This document shows, piece by piece, positions 53,854 through 64,000 of a DNA stretch of 64,000 nt. Source of the stretch: Micromonospora alfalfae (GTDB lineage Bacteria > Actinomycetota > Actinomycetes > Mycobacteriales > Micromonosporaceae); NCBI RefSeq assembly GCF_022230925.1, contig NZ_JAKKFH010000001.1, positions 293,208 through 357,207 on the forward strand, given 5' to 3'. Position 1 is the stretch's first letter. Each line of letters opens with the position of its first letter. The position numbers and the translations under genes were made by a program. The notes below the pieces were generated by a model. It was not told the origin of the DNA. It made no database searches and saw only the letters and a list, made by a program, of their open reading frames with translations.

Positions 53854-54813
53854 TCAGGACTCGCGCAGCGAGCGGCCGGTCTTGGTGAGGAAGACGTCGT
53901 CCAGGCTGGGTCGGTGCAGCTCGATCGAGCGCAGCTCCAGCCCGGCGTGGTCGAGTCGGCGCAGCACCTGCGGAATGGCTGTGGCGCCCTCGTCGACGTA
54001 GAGGCGCAGGCCGCCCTCGTCGACAGTCTCCAGCTTGTTGACGTACGGCTCGCCGTCGAGCGTCTGGGCGGCCTGCGGGGTGGCGGCCAGGTCGAGACCG
54101 ACCAGCACCACGTCGCCGGAGATCTCCCGCTTGAGCTCGGTCGGCGTGCCCTCGGCCACGACCTCGCCGTTGTCCATGATTGCGATCCGGTCGCAGAGGG
54201 CGTCGGCCTCGTCCAGGTAGTGCGTGGTGATGAAGACGGTCATCCCGTCGGCGCGGAGCCGGCGGATCTCGTCCCACATGTGGGCGCGGCTCTGCGGGTC
54301 GAGGCCGGTGGTCGGCTCGTCTAGGAAGACGATCTTCGGCTCGTGGATGATGCCGAGGGCGATCTCCACCCGGCGCCGCTGGCCGCCGGAGTAGGTCTTG
54401 CACTTGCGGTCGGCGTACTCGGTGAGCTGGAAGGCGTCCAGCGCGCGGGCGGCGCGCCGCTGCGCGTCGGCCTTGCTGATGCCGTACATCCGGGCGTGCA
54501 GCACCAGTTCCTCGCGGGCGGTGGACTCGTCCCAGGTGCTGCCGCCCTGCGGGACGTACCCGATGCGGCGGCGCACCTCGGCCGGGTCCTTGCGCAGGTC
54601 CGCGCCCGCGATGGTGGCCTCGCCGCCGTCCGGCTCGATCAGTGTGGCGAGCATCCGCAGCGTGGTGGTCTTGCCGGCGCCGTTCGGGCCGAGGAAGCCG
54701 AAGATCTCGCCCTTGGCAACGTCAAGGTCGACGCCCCGCACGGCGTCCACCGTCTTCGTCTCTCGACCCGCGCGGGAGCGGAACGACTTCCGCAGCCCCC
54801 TGGTCTCGATCAT
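53854..54813 (-). CDS. drrA: ABC exporter ATP-binding protein, DrrA type
   Basis: A 319-residue ATPase of the daunorubicin-resistance group. Walker A is FLGPNGAGKTTTLRML, the Q-loop lies in IGYVPQGGSTWDES, the signature is KTYSGGQRRRVEIALG, Walker B is KIVFLDEPTTGLDP and the H-loop is FITTHYLDEADAL. The extra C-terminal 80 residues of the DrrA family are present, ending LDDVFLTKTGRSLRES. ATG 54813 follows GGAGCAG. Its promoter carries the 16-bp element shared with padR. Confidence 0.95.
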   Translation of the reverse strand: MIETRGLRKSFRSRAGRETKTVDAVRGVDLDVAKGEIFGFLGPNGAGKTTTLRMLATLIEPDGGEATIAGADLRKDPAEVRRRIGYVPQGGSTWDESTAREELVLHARMYGISKADAQRRAARALDAFQLTEYADRKCKTYSGGQRRRVEIALGIIHEPKIVFLDEPTTGLDPQSRAHMWDEIRRLRADGMTVFITTHYLDEADALCDRIAIMDNGEVVAEGTPTELKREISGDVVLVGLDLAATPQAAQTLDGEPYVNKLETVDEGGLRLYVDEGATAIPQVLRRLDHAGLELRSIELHRPSLDDVFLTKTGRSLRES

Positions 54814-54902
54814 TTCTGCTCCTGGTCGTTCGGGCCGGTCGGGCCGGCCGTCGAGTGGGACGACGCCGGACGGCGCACTCCCCCGCTGTGCCGCCAGCAG
54901 GC

Positions 54903-54937
54903 TAACGCGATATAGCTTTTTTAGTCAACGTTGATTA
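54903..54937 (-). promoter_or_regulatory. drrAB promoter with PadR-type operator
   Basis: On the minus strand TTGACT and TAGCCT stand 18 bases apart, one of the best sigma-70-like promoters in the window. TAATCAACGTTGACTA (54922-54937), centred on the palindrome TCAACGTTGA, overlaps the -35 hexamer and the padR stop codon. Confidence 0.65.
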
Positions 54938-55561
54938 TTCCGCGTCGGTGTCGGACGGCTCCACGCCGTCCCGCCACCCCGACCAACCCTGCGCTTCATC
55001 CAGCTCAGCAGGCAGGTACGACACTCCGGAATCGATCCGCTCGGCGATCCGCTCGCACCAGCTCATCTCCGCCTCCGCTCGCGCCGACCACAGCTCGAAC
55101 ATCCAGCCCACGTGCGCAGGCTTGCGGTTGCGCACCCAGTCCGACTCCAGCGAGGCGCGCATGGATTCGACGCCGGCGCGCAGCAGGTTGGCACGGTTAC
55201 GCAGGGCGGCGGCCGCCTCGGCGCGCGGCATGGCCGGCAGGAAGGAGAAGGCCGCCACGAACGGGTCGGCGGGCTCGCTGATGGTCCACCAGGAGTTACG
55301 CAGCAGCGTCTCGAACTCGTCCTCCCCCTTGACCGTCACCTCGTAGGTGGTCCGCGCCGGACGGGCGCCCACCTGCTCGGTCGCGACGGCGCGGAGCAGC
55401 CCTTCCTCGGTGAGCTTGCGCAGGGCGTGATAGATCGATCCGGGCTGTATGTTCGCCCACTTGTCGGCGCTCCAGCTCAGCAGCTCACGGCGCACGTCGT
55501 AGCCGTGCACGGGCTGCATCCACCGCACCAGACCGAGAATCATCATCCGAGTCGAAGACAC
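54935..55561 (-). CDS. PadR-family transcriptional regulator
   Basis: A 208-residue repressor-type protein. The N-terminal winged helix (MMILGLVRWMQPVHGYDVRRELLSW ... IQPGSIYHALRKLTEEGLLRA ... RTTYEVTVKGEDEF) is a classic PadR domain; the C-terminal 90 residues form the helical dimer/effector part. GTG 55561 lies six bases after TACGCT; longer frames run into the promoter. It is directly upstream of drrAB in the same direction, and a shared 16-bp motif occurs at both promoters, so it probably represses itself and the exporter until a ligand appears. Confidence 0.92.
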   Translation of the reverse strand: MSSTRMMILGLVRWMQPVHGYDVRRELLSWSADKWANIQPGSIYHALRKLTEEGLLRAVATEQVGARPARTTYEVTVKGEDEFETLLRNSWWTISEPADPFVAAFSFLPAMPRAEAAAALRNRANLLRAGVESMRASLESDWVRNRKPAHVGWMFELWSARAEAEMSWCERIAERIDSGVSYLPAELDEAQGWSGWRDGVEPSDTDAE

Positions 55562-55567
55562 CCGATA

Positions 55568-55590
55568 AGCGTAATAGCCAAGTTTGACTA
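55568..55590 (-). promoter_or_regulatory. padR leaderless promoter and operator copy 2
   Basis: TACGCT (55568-55573, minus strand) is six bases before GTG 55561. Right next to it, TAGCCAAGTTTGACTA (55575-55590) matches the drrAB operator at 12 of 16 positions. Confidence 0.6.
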
Positions 55591-55696
55591 AACCGTGGCG
55601 GGCGCAGTGCGGCATCCCACACTGAGCGATCGTTAGGGCCGCCGTGGGCGGCCGATACACTCCCCGTCAGTAACCTGCCCGGGAGGAGCCACGAAG

Positions 55697-57448
55697 GTGC
55701 GCAAGGTACTCATCGCCAACCGCGGCGAGATCGCCGTCCGGGTGATCCGCGCGTGCCGCGACGCCGACCTGGGCAGCGTCGCCGTGTACGCGGACTCCGA
55801 CCGCGACGCCCTGCACGCCACCCTCGCGGACGAGGCGTACGCGCTCGGCGGGGACAGCGCCACCGAGACCTACCTGCGCATCGACAAGCTGCTCGACGTC
55901 GCCGCTCGGGCCGGCGCCGACGCCGTACACCCGGGTTATGGCTTCCTCAGTGAGAACGCCGACTTCGCCCAGGCCGTCATCGACGCCGGGCTGACCTGGA
56001 TCGGCCCCACCCCCCAGGCCATCCGCGACCTGGGCGACAAGGTCACCGCCCGGCACATCGCCCAGCGGGCCGGCGCACCGTTGGTCCCCGGCACCCCGGA
56101 CCCGGTGGCCAGCCCGGACGAGGTGATGGCCTTCGCCGTCGACCACGGCCTGCCGGTCGCCATCAAGGCCGCCTTCGGTGGCGGTGGGCGCGGCCTCAAG
56201 GTCGCCCGCACGATGGAGGAGATCCCCCAGCTTTTCGAGTCGGCCACCCGCGAGGCGGTCGCGGCGTTCGGTCGGGGCGAGTGCTTCGTCGAGCGGTACC
56301 TCGACCAGCCCAGGCACGTCGAGGCGCAGGTCCTCGCCGACCAGCACGGCAACGTGATCGTGGTGGGCACCCGGGACTGCTCGTTGCAGCGACGTCACCA
56401 GAAGCTCGTCGAGGAGGCGCCCGCGCCGTTCCTCAGCGACGCCCAGCGCGCGCAGATCCACGAGAGCGCCAAGGCGATCTGCCGCGAAGCCGGCTACCAC
56501 GGCGCCGGCACTGTGGAATACCTGGTCGGCGTCGACGGCACCATCTCCTTTCTGGAGGTCAACACCCGACTCCAGGTCGAGCACCCGGTCACCGAGGAGA
56601 CCGCCGGCATCGACCTGGTCCGCGAGCAGTTCCGGATCGCCGACGGCGAGAAGCTGCGGATCACCGAGGATCCGACGCCGCGCGGGCACGCGATCGAGTT
56701 CCGGATCAACGGCGAGGACCCGGGCCGCAACTTCCTGCCCGCCCCCGGCACTGTCACCGCGCTTCGCCTGCCCAGCGGGCCGGGTGTGCGGGTCGACACC
56801 GGCATCTCGGCCGGCGACGTGATCGGCGGCAACTTCGACTCACTGCTCGCCAAGGTGATCATCACGGGTGAGACGCGGACCGAGGCGCTGGAGCGCGCCC
56901 GCCGCGCGTTGGACGAGATGGTCCTCGACGGGATGGCCACCGCGCTGCCGTTCCACCGGCTCGTGGTGCGGGACGAGGCGTTCACCGCCGAGCCGTTCAC
57001 AGTGCACACTCGGTGGATCGAGACCGAGTTCCACAACACGGTGCCGCCGTTCACCGCCGCCGCCGGCGCCGCCGAGGCGCCGGCCGAACGCGACACCGTC
57101 GTGGTCGAGGTGGGCGGCAAGCGCATCGAGGTCAGCCTCCCCGCCGGCTTCGGCGGGAGTACGACCACAGCGGCACCCGCCGCCCGTAAGCCGACCCGGC
57201 GCGGCGGCGGCGCCAAGGCCGGTGCTCCGGTCGGCGGCGACGCGCTCACCTCGCCGATGCAGGGCACCATCGTCAAGATCGCGGTGGCGGACGGCGACAC
57301 AGTGGCCGAGGGCGACCTGGTAGTGGTGCTGGAGGCGATGAAGATGGAGCAGCCGCTGCACGCGCACAAGGCGGGTACGGTCAGCGGTCTCAGCGCCGAG
57401 GTCGGCGCCGTGATCACTGCCGGTGCCCCCATCTGCACCATCGCCTGA
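55697..57448 (+). CDS. accA: acyl-CoA carboxylase alpha subunit (biotin carboxylase + carrier)
   Basis: A 583-residue fusion of biotin carboxylase (residues 1-450) and biotin carrier (last 75). Carboxylase marks are [34 protein letters not shown] (ATP grasp) and [16 protein letters not shown]. The carrier shows [15 protein letters not shown], with the lysine near 548 that BirA biotinylates. A Pro/Ala/Arg-rich linker joins them. GGGAGGAG precedes GTG 55697. It supplies carboxyl groups to the beta subunit (39463), possibly helped by accE (48067). Confidence 0.96.
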   Translation: MRKVLIANRGEIAVRVIRACRDADLGSVAVYADSDRDALHATLADEAYALGGDSATETYLRIDKLLDVAARAGADAVHPGYGFLSENADFAQAVIDAGLTWIGPTPQAIRDLGDKVTARHIAQRAGAPLVPGTPDPVASPDEVMAFAVDHGLPVAIKAAFGGGGRGLKVARTMEEIPQLFESATREAVAAFGRGECFVERYLDQPRHVEAQVLADQHGNVIVVGTRDCSLQRRHQKLVEEAPAPFLSDAQRAQIHESAKAICREAGYHGAGTVEYLVGVDGTISFLEVNTRLQVEHPVTEETAGIDLVREQFRIADGEKLRITEDPTPRGHAIEFRINGEDPGRNFLPAPGTVTALRLPSGPGVRVDTGISAGDVIGGNFDSLLAKVIITGETRTEALERARRALDEMVLDGMATALPFHRLVVRDEAFTAEPFTVHTRWIETEFHNTVPPFTAAAGAAEAPAERDTVVVEVGGKRIEVSLPAGFGGSTTTAAPAARKPTRRGGGAKAGAPVGGDALTSPMQGTIVKIAVADGDTVAEGDLVVVLEAMKMEQPLHAHKAGTVSGLSAEVGAVITAGAPICTIA

Positions 57449-57464
57449 GCCATCCGGCTGGCGC

Positions 57465-58358
57465 TCAGCGCAGGGCTTCGGCGGCGACCGTGCGGACGGC
57501 GGCGGTCAGGGCGTTCAGCACGTCCGACTCCAGCCGCCAGTGCTGCCAGTACAGCGGGACGTCGAGGTGTCGGCCCGGCACGAGGTCGACGCAACGACCG
57601 GCGGTCAGGTCGGCCTCGGCGAGCTGTTCCGGCACCAGACTCCAGCCCAACCCGAGCCGGGTCGCCTCGCTGAACGCCGGCACCGACGGTACGTAGTGCA
57701 CCGGCGGGTCGAGCGGCCGACCGACCACCGCTCGGATGAACCGGTGCTGCACCCGGTCCTTCCGGTCGAAGACCAACAGCGGGGTGCTCGCCAGCGCGGC
57801 TGCGGTGAATCCTCCGGCGAAGTGGGACGCCGCGAATTCCGGGTTGGCCACCGCGCGGTAGCGCATGGCCCCGAGCCGCAGCACCCGGCAGCCCTGCACG
57901 GCGTCCCGCTGGGCGGTGACCGCCGCCGTCACCGAACCGTCGCGGAGCAGCTCGGCGGTGTGGTCCTGATCGTCCTGCCGCAGGTCGAACGAGAGCCCGG
58001 CCCGCTGCGGCAACCGGGCCAGCGCGGCGGGAAACCAGGTGGCCAGCGAGTCCGCGTTGACCACCACGGCGACGCGGATCCGACCACCGCCGGCCAGCGG
58101 GCCGCGGGCATCGGCCAGCGCCTCCCGTTCGAGCAGCGCGAGCTGGCCGGCCAGGCGCAGCAGCGGACGGCCGGCGTCGGTTGCCACGCACGGACGGGCG
58201 CGGCGGACCAGCACCTGGCCGACTGTCTCCTCCAGCGCCTTGATCCGTTGGCTCACCGCTGACGGCGTGACGTGCAGCAGCCGGGCCGCCGCGTCGAAGC
58301 TGCCCTCCGCCACCACCGCCGCGAGCGTCCGTAGCTGCGCCGAGTCGAGACCATCCAT
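57465..58358 (-). CDS. LysR-family regulator, ArgP/LysG type
   Basis: A 297-residue LysR regulator. The N-terminal winged helix is QLRTLAAVVAEGSFDAAARLLHVTPSAVSQRIKALEETVG; the effector domain follows with RIRVAVVVNADSLATWFP. This N-terminus and the divergent exporter gene identify the ArgP/LysG group, which switches on a basic-amino-acid exporter when lysine or arginine is high. ATG 58358 lies six bases after TAAGCT. The stop is 16 bases from the accA stop on the other strand. Confidence 0.92.
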   Translation of the reverse strand: MDGLDSAQLRTLAAVVAEGSFDAAARLLHVTPSAVSQRIKALEETVGQVLVRRARPCVATDAGRPLLRLAGQLALLEREALADARGPLAGGGRIRVAVVVNADSLATWFPAALARLPQRAGLSFDLRQDDQDHTAELLRDGSVTAAVTAQRDAVQGCRVLRLGAMRYRAVANPEFAASHFAGGFTAAALASTPLLVFDRKDRVQHRFIRAVVGRPLDPPVHYVPSVPAFSEATRLGLGWSLVPEQLAEADLTAGRCVDLVPGRHLDVPLYWQHWRLESDVLNALTAAVRTVAAEALR

Positions 58359-58364
58359 TAGCTG

Positions 58365-58421
58365 AGCTTAAGTTGCGTCAGAATCTTTAGTTGGACTGGT
58401 GGCCGTCGACGGTCCTAGCGT
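58365..58421. promoter_or_regulatory. divergent LysR/LysE promoter region
   Basis: Two leaderless -10 boxes face outwards: TAAGCT (58365-58370, minus strand) for the regulator and TAGCGT (58416-58421) for the exporter. TTGGAC at 58391-58396 can be the exporter -35. The regulator should bind in the 45 bases between. Confidence 0.6.
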
Positions 58422-58428
58422 CGACTCC

Positions 58429-60625
<2,197 letters not shown>

Positions 60626-60644
60626 CCCCCCACCCCCCACCCTT

Positions 60645-60705
60645 GTTGATCATGAAGTTATTGCCTCCCGCAGCGGCGTGTCGTGGCAATAACTTCATGA
60701 TCAAC
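60645..60705. repeat. GATC-tipped inverted repeat I
   Basis: A perfect 21-bp inverted repeat: 60645-60665 (GTTGATCATGAAGTTATTGC plus C) and 60685-60705 around a 19-base loop. It is the most exact copy. The loop, read in reverse complement, matches the loop of repeat C (17244-17306) in most positions. It lies between converging guaB1 and tetR. Confidence 0.95.
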
Positions 60706-60740
60706 CGGTGAGGAGGTGGGGTGGGGGTGGGGTTGGGGGG

Positions 60741-61301
60741 TTAGGGCGCCAGTCGGCGTAGGACTGTGCGGGCTGCGTCGCGAGGGTTGTCGCCCACCCG
60801 GTCGGGTAGTACGCCGGCCAGCCAGAGGGTGGCGAAACCGTGCGCGATCGACCAGGCCGCGAGCGCGTCCCGGCCGGGGTCGACGGGCGCACTGCCGGTG
60901 GGTAGCGCCGCCACCCCGGCGCGAAGTACGGCACCGGCCCGGCCCCGGGCGGCGATCAGCTCGGCGTCGTCGGCCCGATAGAACTCCGGCCGGAACATCA
61001 CCTCGAAGTACGCGCGGCGCGTGACGGCGAAGTCGACGTAGGCGACGCCAGCCTCCAGCGGATCGCCATCCGCCGCGGTCAACGCCTGGGCCAGCAGATC
61101 GAAGCCCTGCGCGGCGAGCGCGGTGAGCAGGCCCGCCTTGTCGCCGAAATGGTGTGCGGGCGCGGCGTGCGAGACACCGGCCCGACGGGCCAGATCGCGC
61201 AGGCTCAACGCGGCGGGCCCCACCTCATCGATGGCCTCCAACGCTGCGGCGAGCAGGGCGCGGCGCAGGTCGCCGTGGTGGTAGGTGCGCGAGTCGGTCA
61301 C
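60741..61301 (-). CDS. TetR-family regulator
   Basis: A 186-residue repressor. The helix-turn-helix is AALSLRDLARRAGVSHAAPAHHFGDKAGLLTAL; the C-terminal half is of the TetR_C_33/WHG type (AYVDFAVTRRAYFEVMFRPEFY). GTG 61301 lies six bases after TAGGAT. It diverges from the DoxX-like gene across a gap holding two copies of a 19-bp operator, so it probably represses both. Confidence 0.93.
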   Translation of the reverse strand: MTDSRTYHHGDLRRALLAAALEAIDEVGPAALSLRDLARRAGVSHAAPAHHFGDKAGLLTALAAQGFDLLAQALTAADGDPLEAGVAYVDFAVTRRAYFEVMFRPEFYRADDAELIAARGRAGAVLRAGVAALPTGSAPVDPGRDALAAWSIAHGFATLWLAGVLPDRVGDNPRDAARTVLRRLAP

Positions 61302-61307
61302 CCCCCG

Positions 61308-61367
61308 ATCCTAATCTTGCCATTGACAAGATGTCACTCCATCGTGCAATCTTGCCACTGACAAGTT
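61308..61367. promoter_or_regulatory. TetR/DoxX promoters with two 19-bp operators
   Basis: ATCTTGCCATTGACAAGAT (61314-61332) and ATCTTGCCACTGACAAGTT (61349-61367) are direct copies 35 bases apart, each an imperfect palindrome. Copy 1 fills the space between GTGACA and TAGGAT (18 bases) of the tetR promoter and contains the TTGACA -35 of the rightward promoter (-10 CAATCT at 61347). Both promoters would be shut by the same protein. Confidence 0.75.
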
Positions 61368-61386
61368 CACCAGGAGGAGGATTCCG

Positions 61387-61833
61387 ATGGCACCCCTGAT
61401 CGCCCTGATCGCCGGCACCGCACTGGCCCGACTCGCCGGCCTGGCCGGCATCACCGCACTCGACGGCTGGATCGCCGCGCTGCGCGTCGGGCTGGCCGTG
61501 ATGTTCGCGCTGACCGCCGTCGCGCACTTCGCAGGACGGCGCCGCGCCGGATTGATCGCGATGGTCCCGCCCCGACTGCCCCGGCCGGATCTGCTGGTCA
61601 CCGTCACCGGCGTGCTGGAGCTGATCGGCGCGGTCGGCCTGCTGCTCCCGGCGACCGCCAGGGTGGCGGCGGCCGGACTCGGCCTGCTCATGCTCGCCAT
61701 GTTTCCGGCCAACGTCTCGGCCGCCCGTCGGCAGCTGACCCTCGCCGGCCGACCGGTCACCCCGCTCGGGCAGCGCACCGCAATGCAGGTCGTGTTCGTG
61801 GCCGCCGCCACGGCAATTTCGTTTGGTGCCTGA
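61387..61833 (+). CDS. DoxX-family membrane protein
   Basis: A 148-residue protein with four membrane helices (PLIALIAGTALARLAGLAG, ALRVGLAVMFALTAVAHFAG, LLVTVTGVLELIGAVGLLLP, AGLGLLMLAMFPANV). DoxX family members are small quinone- or thiol-linked membrane proteins tied to redox and drug stress. CAGGAGGAGG precedes ATG 61387. Under the adjacent TetR regulator, judging by the operators. MarR and an exporter gene follow in the same direction. Confidence 0.88.
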   Translation: MAPLIALIAGTALARLAGLAGITALDGWIAALRVGLAVMFALTAVAHFAGRRRAGLIAMVPPRLPRPDLLVTVTGVLELIGAVGLLLPATARVAAAGLGLLMLAMFPANVSAARRQLTLAGRPVTPLGQRTAMQVVFVAAATAISFGA

Positions 61834-61845
61834 CTATCAGGGGGC

Positions 61846-61851
61846 TAATCT
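61846..61851 (+). promoter_or_regulatory. -10 box, leaderless start of marR
   Basis: TAATCT, seven bases before GTG 61859. Confidence 0.6.
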
Positions 61852-61858
61852 ACTTTTC

Positions 61859-62341
61859 GTGGAACTCGTGACCCTCCAGGACGTGCCGCTCGGCCGACTG
61901 TTGGTGGTGGCCGGGCACCTGGTCGGGCAGCGGTGGAACCGCTACCTCGCCGAGGAGCACGGCCTCACCCAGGCCGGCATGATCACCCTGATGACGCTCG
62001 CCCGGCACGGCGAGCTACCCCACCGGAAGGTCGCCGAGAAGGGGTTCGTCCGCCCGGCGACCCTGACCGGCATCGTCGACACGCTCGAGCGCGACGGTCT
62101 GGTCGAGCGGCAGCGCGACGACAGCGACCGACGCAGCATCCGACTCGCCATCACACCCGCCGGGCGGGAACGGGTGGCCGCGCTCGGCGCGCTCATGCAC
62201 TCCGGACGGCCCCTCACCTCGGTCGACGCAGACCCGGCGAAGGCCCAGGTGATCCGGGAGTTCCTGCTTGAGGTCATCGGCAGCGGAGACGACCCGCGGA
62301 TGACCGGACGCCCTACCGAAACGAAGGACCCGGCGTGCTGA
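61859..62341 (+). CDS. MarR-family regulator
   Basis: A 160-residue winged-helix regulator: LTQAGMITLMTLARHGELPHRKVAEKGFVRPATLTGIVDTLERDGLVERQRDDSDRRSIRLAITPAGRE carries the recognition helix and wing. GTG 61859 (VELVTLQDVPLG) is set by its leaderless promoter. The stop codon overlaps the start of the ABC exporter gene by seven bases, so regulator and exporter are coupled, typical of MarR control of drug efflux. Confidence 0.93.
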   Translation: MELVTLQDVPLGRLLVVAGHLVGQRWNRYLAEEHGLTQAGMITLMTLARHGELPHRKVAEKGFVRPATLTGIVDTLERDGLVERQRDDSDRRSIRLAITPAGRERVAALGALMHSGRPLTSVDADPAKAQVIREFLLEVIGSGDDPRMTGRPTETKDPAC

Positions 62342-64000
62342 TCCGACTCCTGCGCGGCCAACTGCGCACCTATCAGAGACCGTTGCTGGCGGTCGTGCTG
62401 CTCCAGTTCGTGGGCACCATGGCCTCGCTCTACCTGCCCAGCCTCAACGCGGACATCATCGACCAGGGTGTGGCCCGCGGCGACACCGACTACATCGTGC
62501 GTACCGGCGGTTGGATGCTGCTGGTCAGCCTGATCCAGATCGTCTGCTCGATCGCCGCCGTCTACCTGGGCGCCCGGGTCGCGATGGGCTTCGGTCGCGA
62601 CGTACGCGCCGAACTGTTCGGGCACGTCAACCGCTTCTCCGCCCGCGAGGTGGCCCGGTTCGGGGCACCGTCGCTGATCACCCGCAACACCAACGACGTG
62701 CAGCAGGTGCAGATGCTCGTGCTGATGAGCTGCACGATGCTCGTCGCCGCACCGATCATGAGCGTCGGCGGCGTGTTCATGGCGTTGCGTGAGGACGTCG
62801 GGCTCTCCTGGCTGATGCTGGTCAGCGTGCCGGTGCTGGCCATCGCCCTCGGCGCGATCATCCGTCGGATGGTGCCGGGCTTCCGGCTGATGCAGACCCG
62901 CATCGACACCGTCAACCGGGTGCTACGGGAGCAGATCACCGGCATCCGGGTGGTCCGCGCGTTCGTCCGGGAGCCGTACGAGACGGACCGCTTCGCCGTC
63001 GCCAACGCCGACCTGACAGCGACCGCGCTGCGTACCGGTCGATTGCTGGCGTTGATCTTCCCGGTGGTCATGCTGGTGCTGAACGTCTCCAGCGTGGCGG
63101 TGCTCTGGTTCGGCGCGCAGCGGGTGGACGCCGGCGCGATCCAGGTCGGCGCGCTCACCGCGTTCCTGCAGTACCTGATGCAGATCCTGATGGCGGTCAT
63201 GATGGCCACCTTCATGCTGATGATGGTGCCGAGGGCGGCGGTCTGCGCCGAGCGGATCGTCGAGGTGCTGGACACCGACTCGTCGGTGGTCCCGGCCGCC
63301 GCGCCGGTCACCGAGCTGCCCACCCGAGCCGAGCTGGAGCTGCGCGGGGTGCGCTTCCAGTACCCGGGCGCTGTGGAGCCGGTGCTGCGCGACATCTCCT
63401 TCCGGGCGACACCGGGCACCACCACGGCGATCATCGGCAGCACCGGCGCGGGCAAGACGACGCTGCTGTCGCTGATCCCCCGCCTGGTCGACGTCAGCGA
63501 CGGCGCGGTGCTGGTCGACGGGGTGGACGTGCGGGAGTTGGCGCCGGACGAGCTGTGGCGACGCATCGGCCTGGTGCCGCAGCGGCCGTATCTGTTCACC
63601 GGAACGGTCGCCAGCAACCTGCGCTACGGCAACCCGGACGCCACCGACGAGGAGCTGTGGACGGCGCTGGAGATCGCCCAGGCCCGGGACTTCGTGGCCC
63701 AGATGCCCGGCGGGCTGGACGCCCCGATCGCGCAGGGCGGCACCACGGTCTCCGGTGGGCAGCGGCAGCGCCTGGCCATCGCCCGGGCCCTGGTCCGGCA
63801 ACCGGAGATCTACCTCTTCGACGACTCGTTCTCCGCGCTCGACCTGGGCACCGACGCGCGGCTGCGAGCGGCCCTGCGGCCGGTCACCGCACAGGCGGCT
63901 GTGGTCATCGTGGCCCAGCGGGTCTCCACGATCATCGACGCCGATCAGATCATCGTCCTGGAAAACGGAGGGGTCGTCGGAGTGGGACGACATGCGGAGT
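62335..64000 (+). CDS. ABC exporter, fused permease and ATPase (cut by window end)
   Basis: The frame from GTG 62335 is open to the end of the window (555 codons). The N-terminal 330 residues form a six-helix exporter domain (opening VLIRLLRGQLRTYQRPLLAV). The ATPase domain follows: Walker A IIGSTGAGKTTLLSL (near 63435), Q-loop GLVPQRPYLFTG, signature TVSGGQRQRLAIARAL, Walker B IYLFDDSFSALD, with an Asp where the catalytic Glu usually stands (LFDDS). That substitution marks the degenerate half of heterodimeric exporters, so a partner gene with a normal Glu probably follows. It is coupled to marR. Confidence 0.93.
   Translation, partial: MLIRLLRGQLRTYQRPLLAVVLLQFVGTMASLYLPSLNADIIDQGVARGDTDYIVRTGGWMLLVSLIQIVCSIAAVYLGARVAMGFGRDVRAELFGHVNRFSAREVARFGAPSLITRNTNDVQQVQMLVLMSCTMLVAAPIMSVGGVFMALREDVGLSWLMLVSVPVLAIALGAIIRRMVPGFRLMQTRIDTVNRVLREQITGIRVVRAFVREPYETDRFAVANADLTATALRTGRLLALIFPVVMLVLNVSSVAVLWFGAQRVDAGAIQVGALTAFLQYLMQILMAVMMATFMLMMVPRAAVCAERIVEVLDTDSSVVPAAAPVTELPTRAELELRGVRFQYPGAVEPVLRDISFRATPGTTTAIIGSTGAGKTTLLSLIPRLVDVSDGAVLVDGVDVRELAPDELWRRIGLVPQRPYLFTGTVASNLRYGNPDATDEELWTALEIAQARDFVAQMPGGLDAPIAQGGTTVSGGQRQRLAIARALVRQPEIYLFDDSFSALDLGTDARLRAALRPVTAQAAVVIVAQRVSTIIDADQIIVLENGGVVGVGRHAE

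Overview
The window looks like chromosomal DNA of a high-GC actinobacterium, most likely Micromonosporaceae (Micromonospora-like). By eye GC is around 70%, GTG starts are common, and many genes begin 6-7 bases after a TANNNT -10 box with no ribosome binding site (leaderless mRNAs). The gene families are actinobacterial: acyl-CoA carboxylase alpha/beta/epsilon subunits, GTP-type PEP carboxykinase, class II fructose bisphosphatase GlpX, a SigE-family sigma factor, a mycosin-like protease, PIN-PhoH, a short-chain Z-prenyl synthase and GuaB1. I saw no tRNA, rRNA, CRISPR array, insertion sequence or prophage. The species cannot be fixed from this sequence alone.

Layout. 0-5.6 kb: mfd, a SurA-like lipoprotein gene and mazG, all leftward. 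6-10 kb: a membrane protein and ppc. 10-16 kb: a Gly/Asp-repeat membrane protein, rmuC, a large secreted subtilase and a lipoprotein. 16-31 kb: ispH, xseA-xseB, an LppX-like lipoprotein, a DUF4245 protein, glpX with a transporter gene, a ferredoxin-NADP reductase, a rhomboid, a lytic transglycosylase, phoH preceded by a small coupled ORF, two small genes opposite an HTH regulator, otsB and a Z-prenyl synthase. The order ispH/xseAB/glpX/phoH/prenyl synthase recalls the Rv1086-Rv1110 neighbourhood of Mycobacterium tuberculosis, so this is probably conserved core. 31-41 kb: geranylgeranyl-reductase-like flavoprotein, pckG, two GtrA proteins, a MaoC-like protein, a bacterial-PH protein, then birA and pccB back to back. 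41-48 kb: sigma factor with a membrane partner, ketopantoate reductase homologue, M50 peptidase, Uma2 remnant, GH25 lysozyme and a receptor Ser/Thr kinase. 48-53 kb: accE, a three-gene ESX-like/mycosin cassette, maf and an O-methyltransferase. 53-64 kb: DrrAB-type exporter with its PadR regulator, the biotin-carrying carboxylase subunit, a LysR/LysE pair, guaB1, a TetR/DoxX pair, and MarR with an ABC exporter that runs off the window.

How the parts connect. Carbon flow at the PEP/oxaloacetate node is represented by ppc, pckG and glpX. Acyl-CoA carboxylation is represented by birA (biotinylation), accA (biotin carrier/carboxylase), pccB (transferase) and accE. Cell-wall remodelling is represented by the transglycosylase, the lysozyme and the kinase. 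Candidate CRP/GlxR-type sites lie in front of pckG and both wall-hydrolase genes. Four regulator/target pairs have visible operators: PadR-DrrAB, TetR-DoxX, the HTH gene at 28.4 kb, and the LysR-LysE divergent promoter.

The least explained structure is a set of nine long intergenic inverted repeats, 61-78 bp each, with GATC near both tips and at least four arm families. They sit only between genes and in every orientation context, so they are not simply terminators. Other items for a second look are the 47-codon leaderless ORF coupled to phoH, the orphan mycosin cassette with a low-GC core, and the CGTGAC cluster before the HTH gene.
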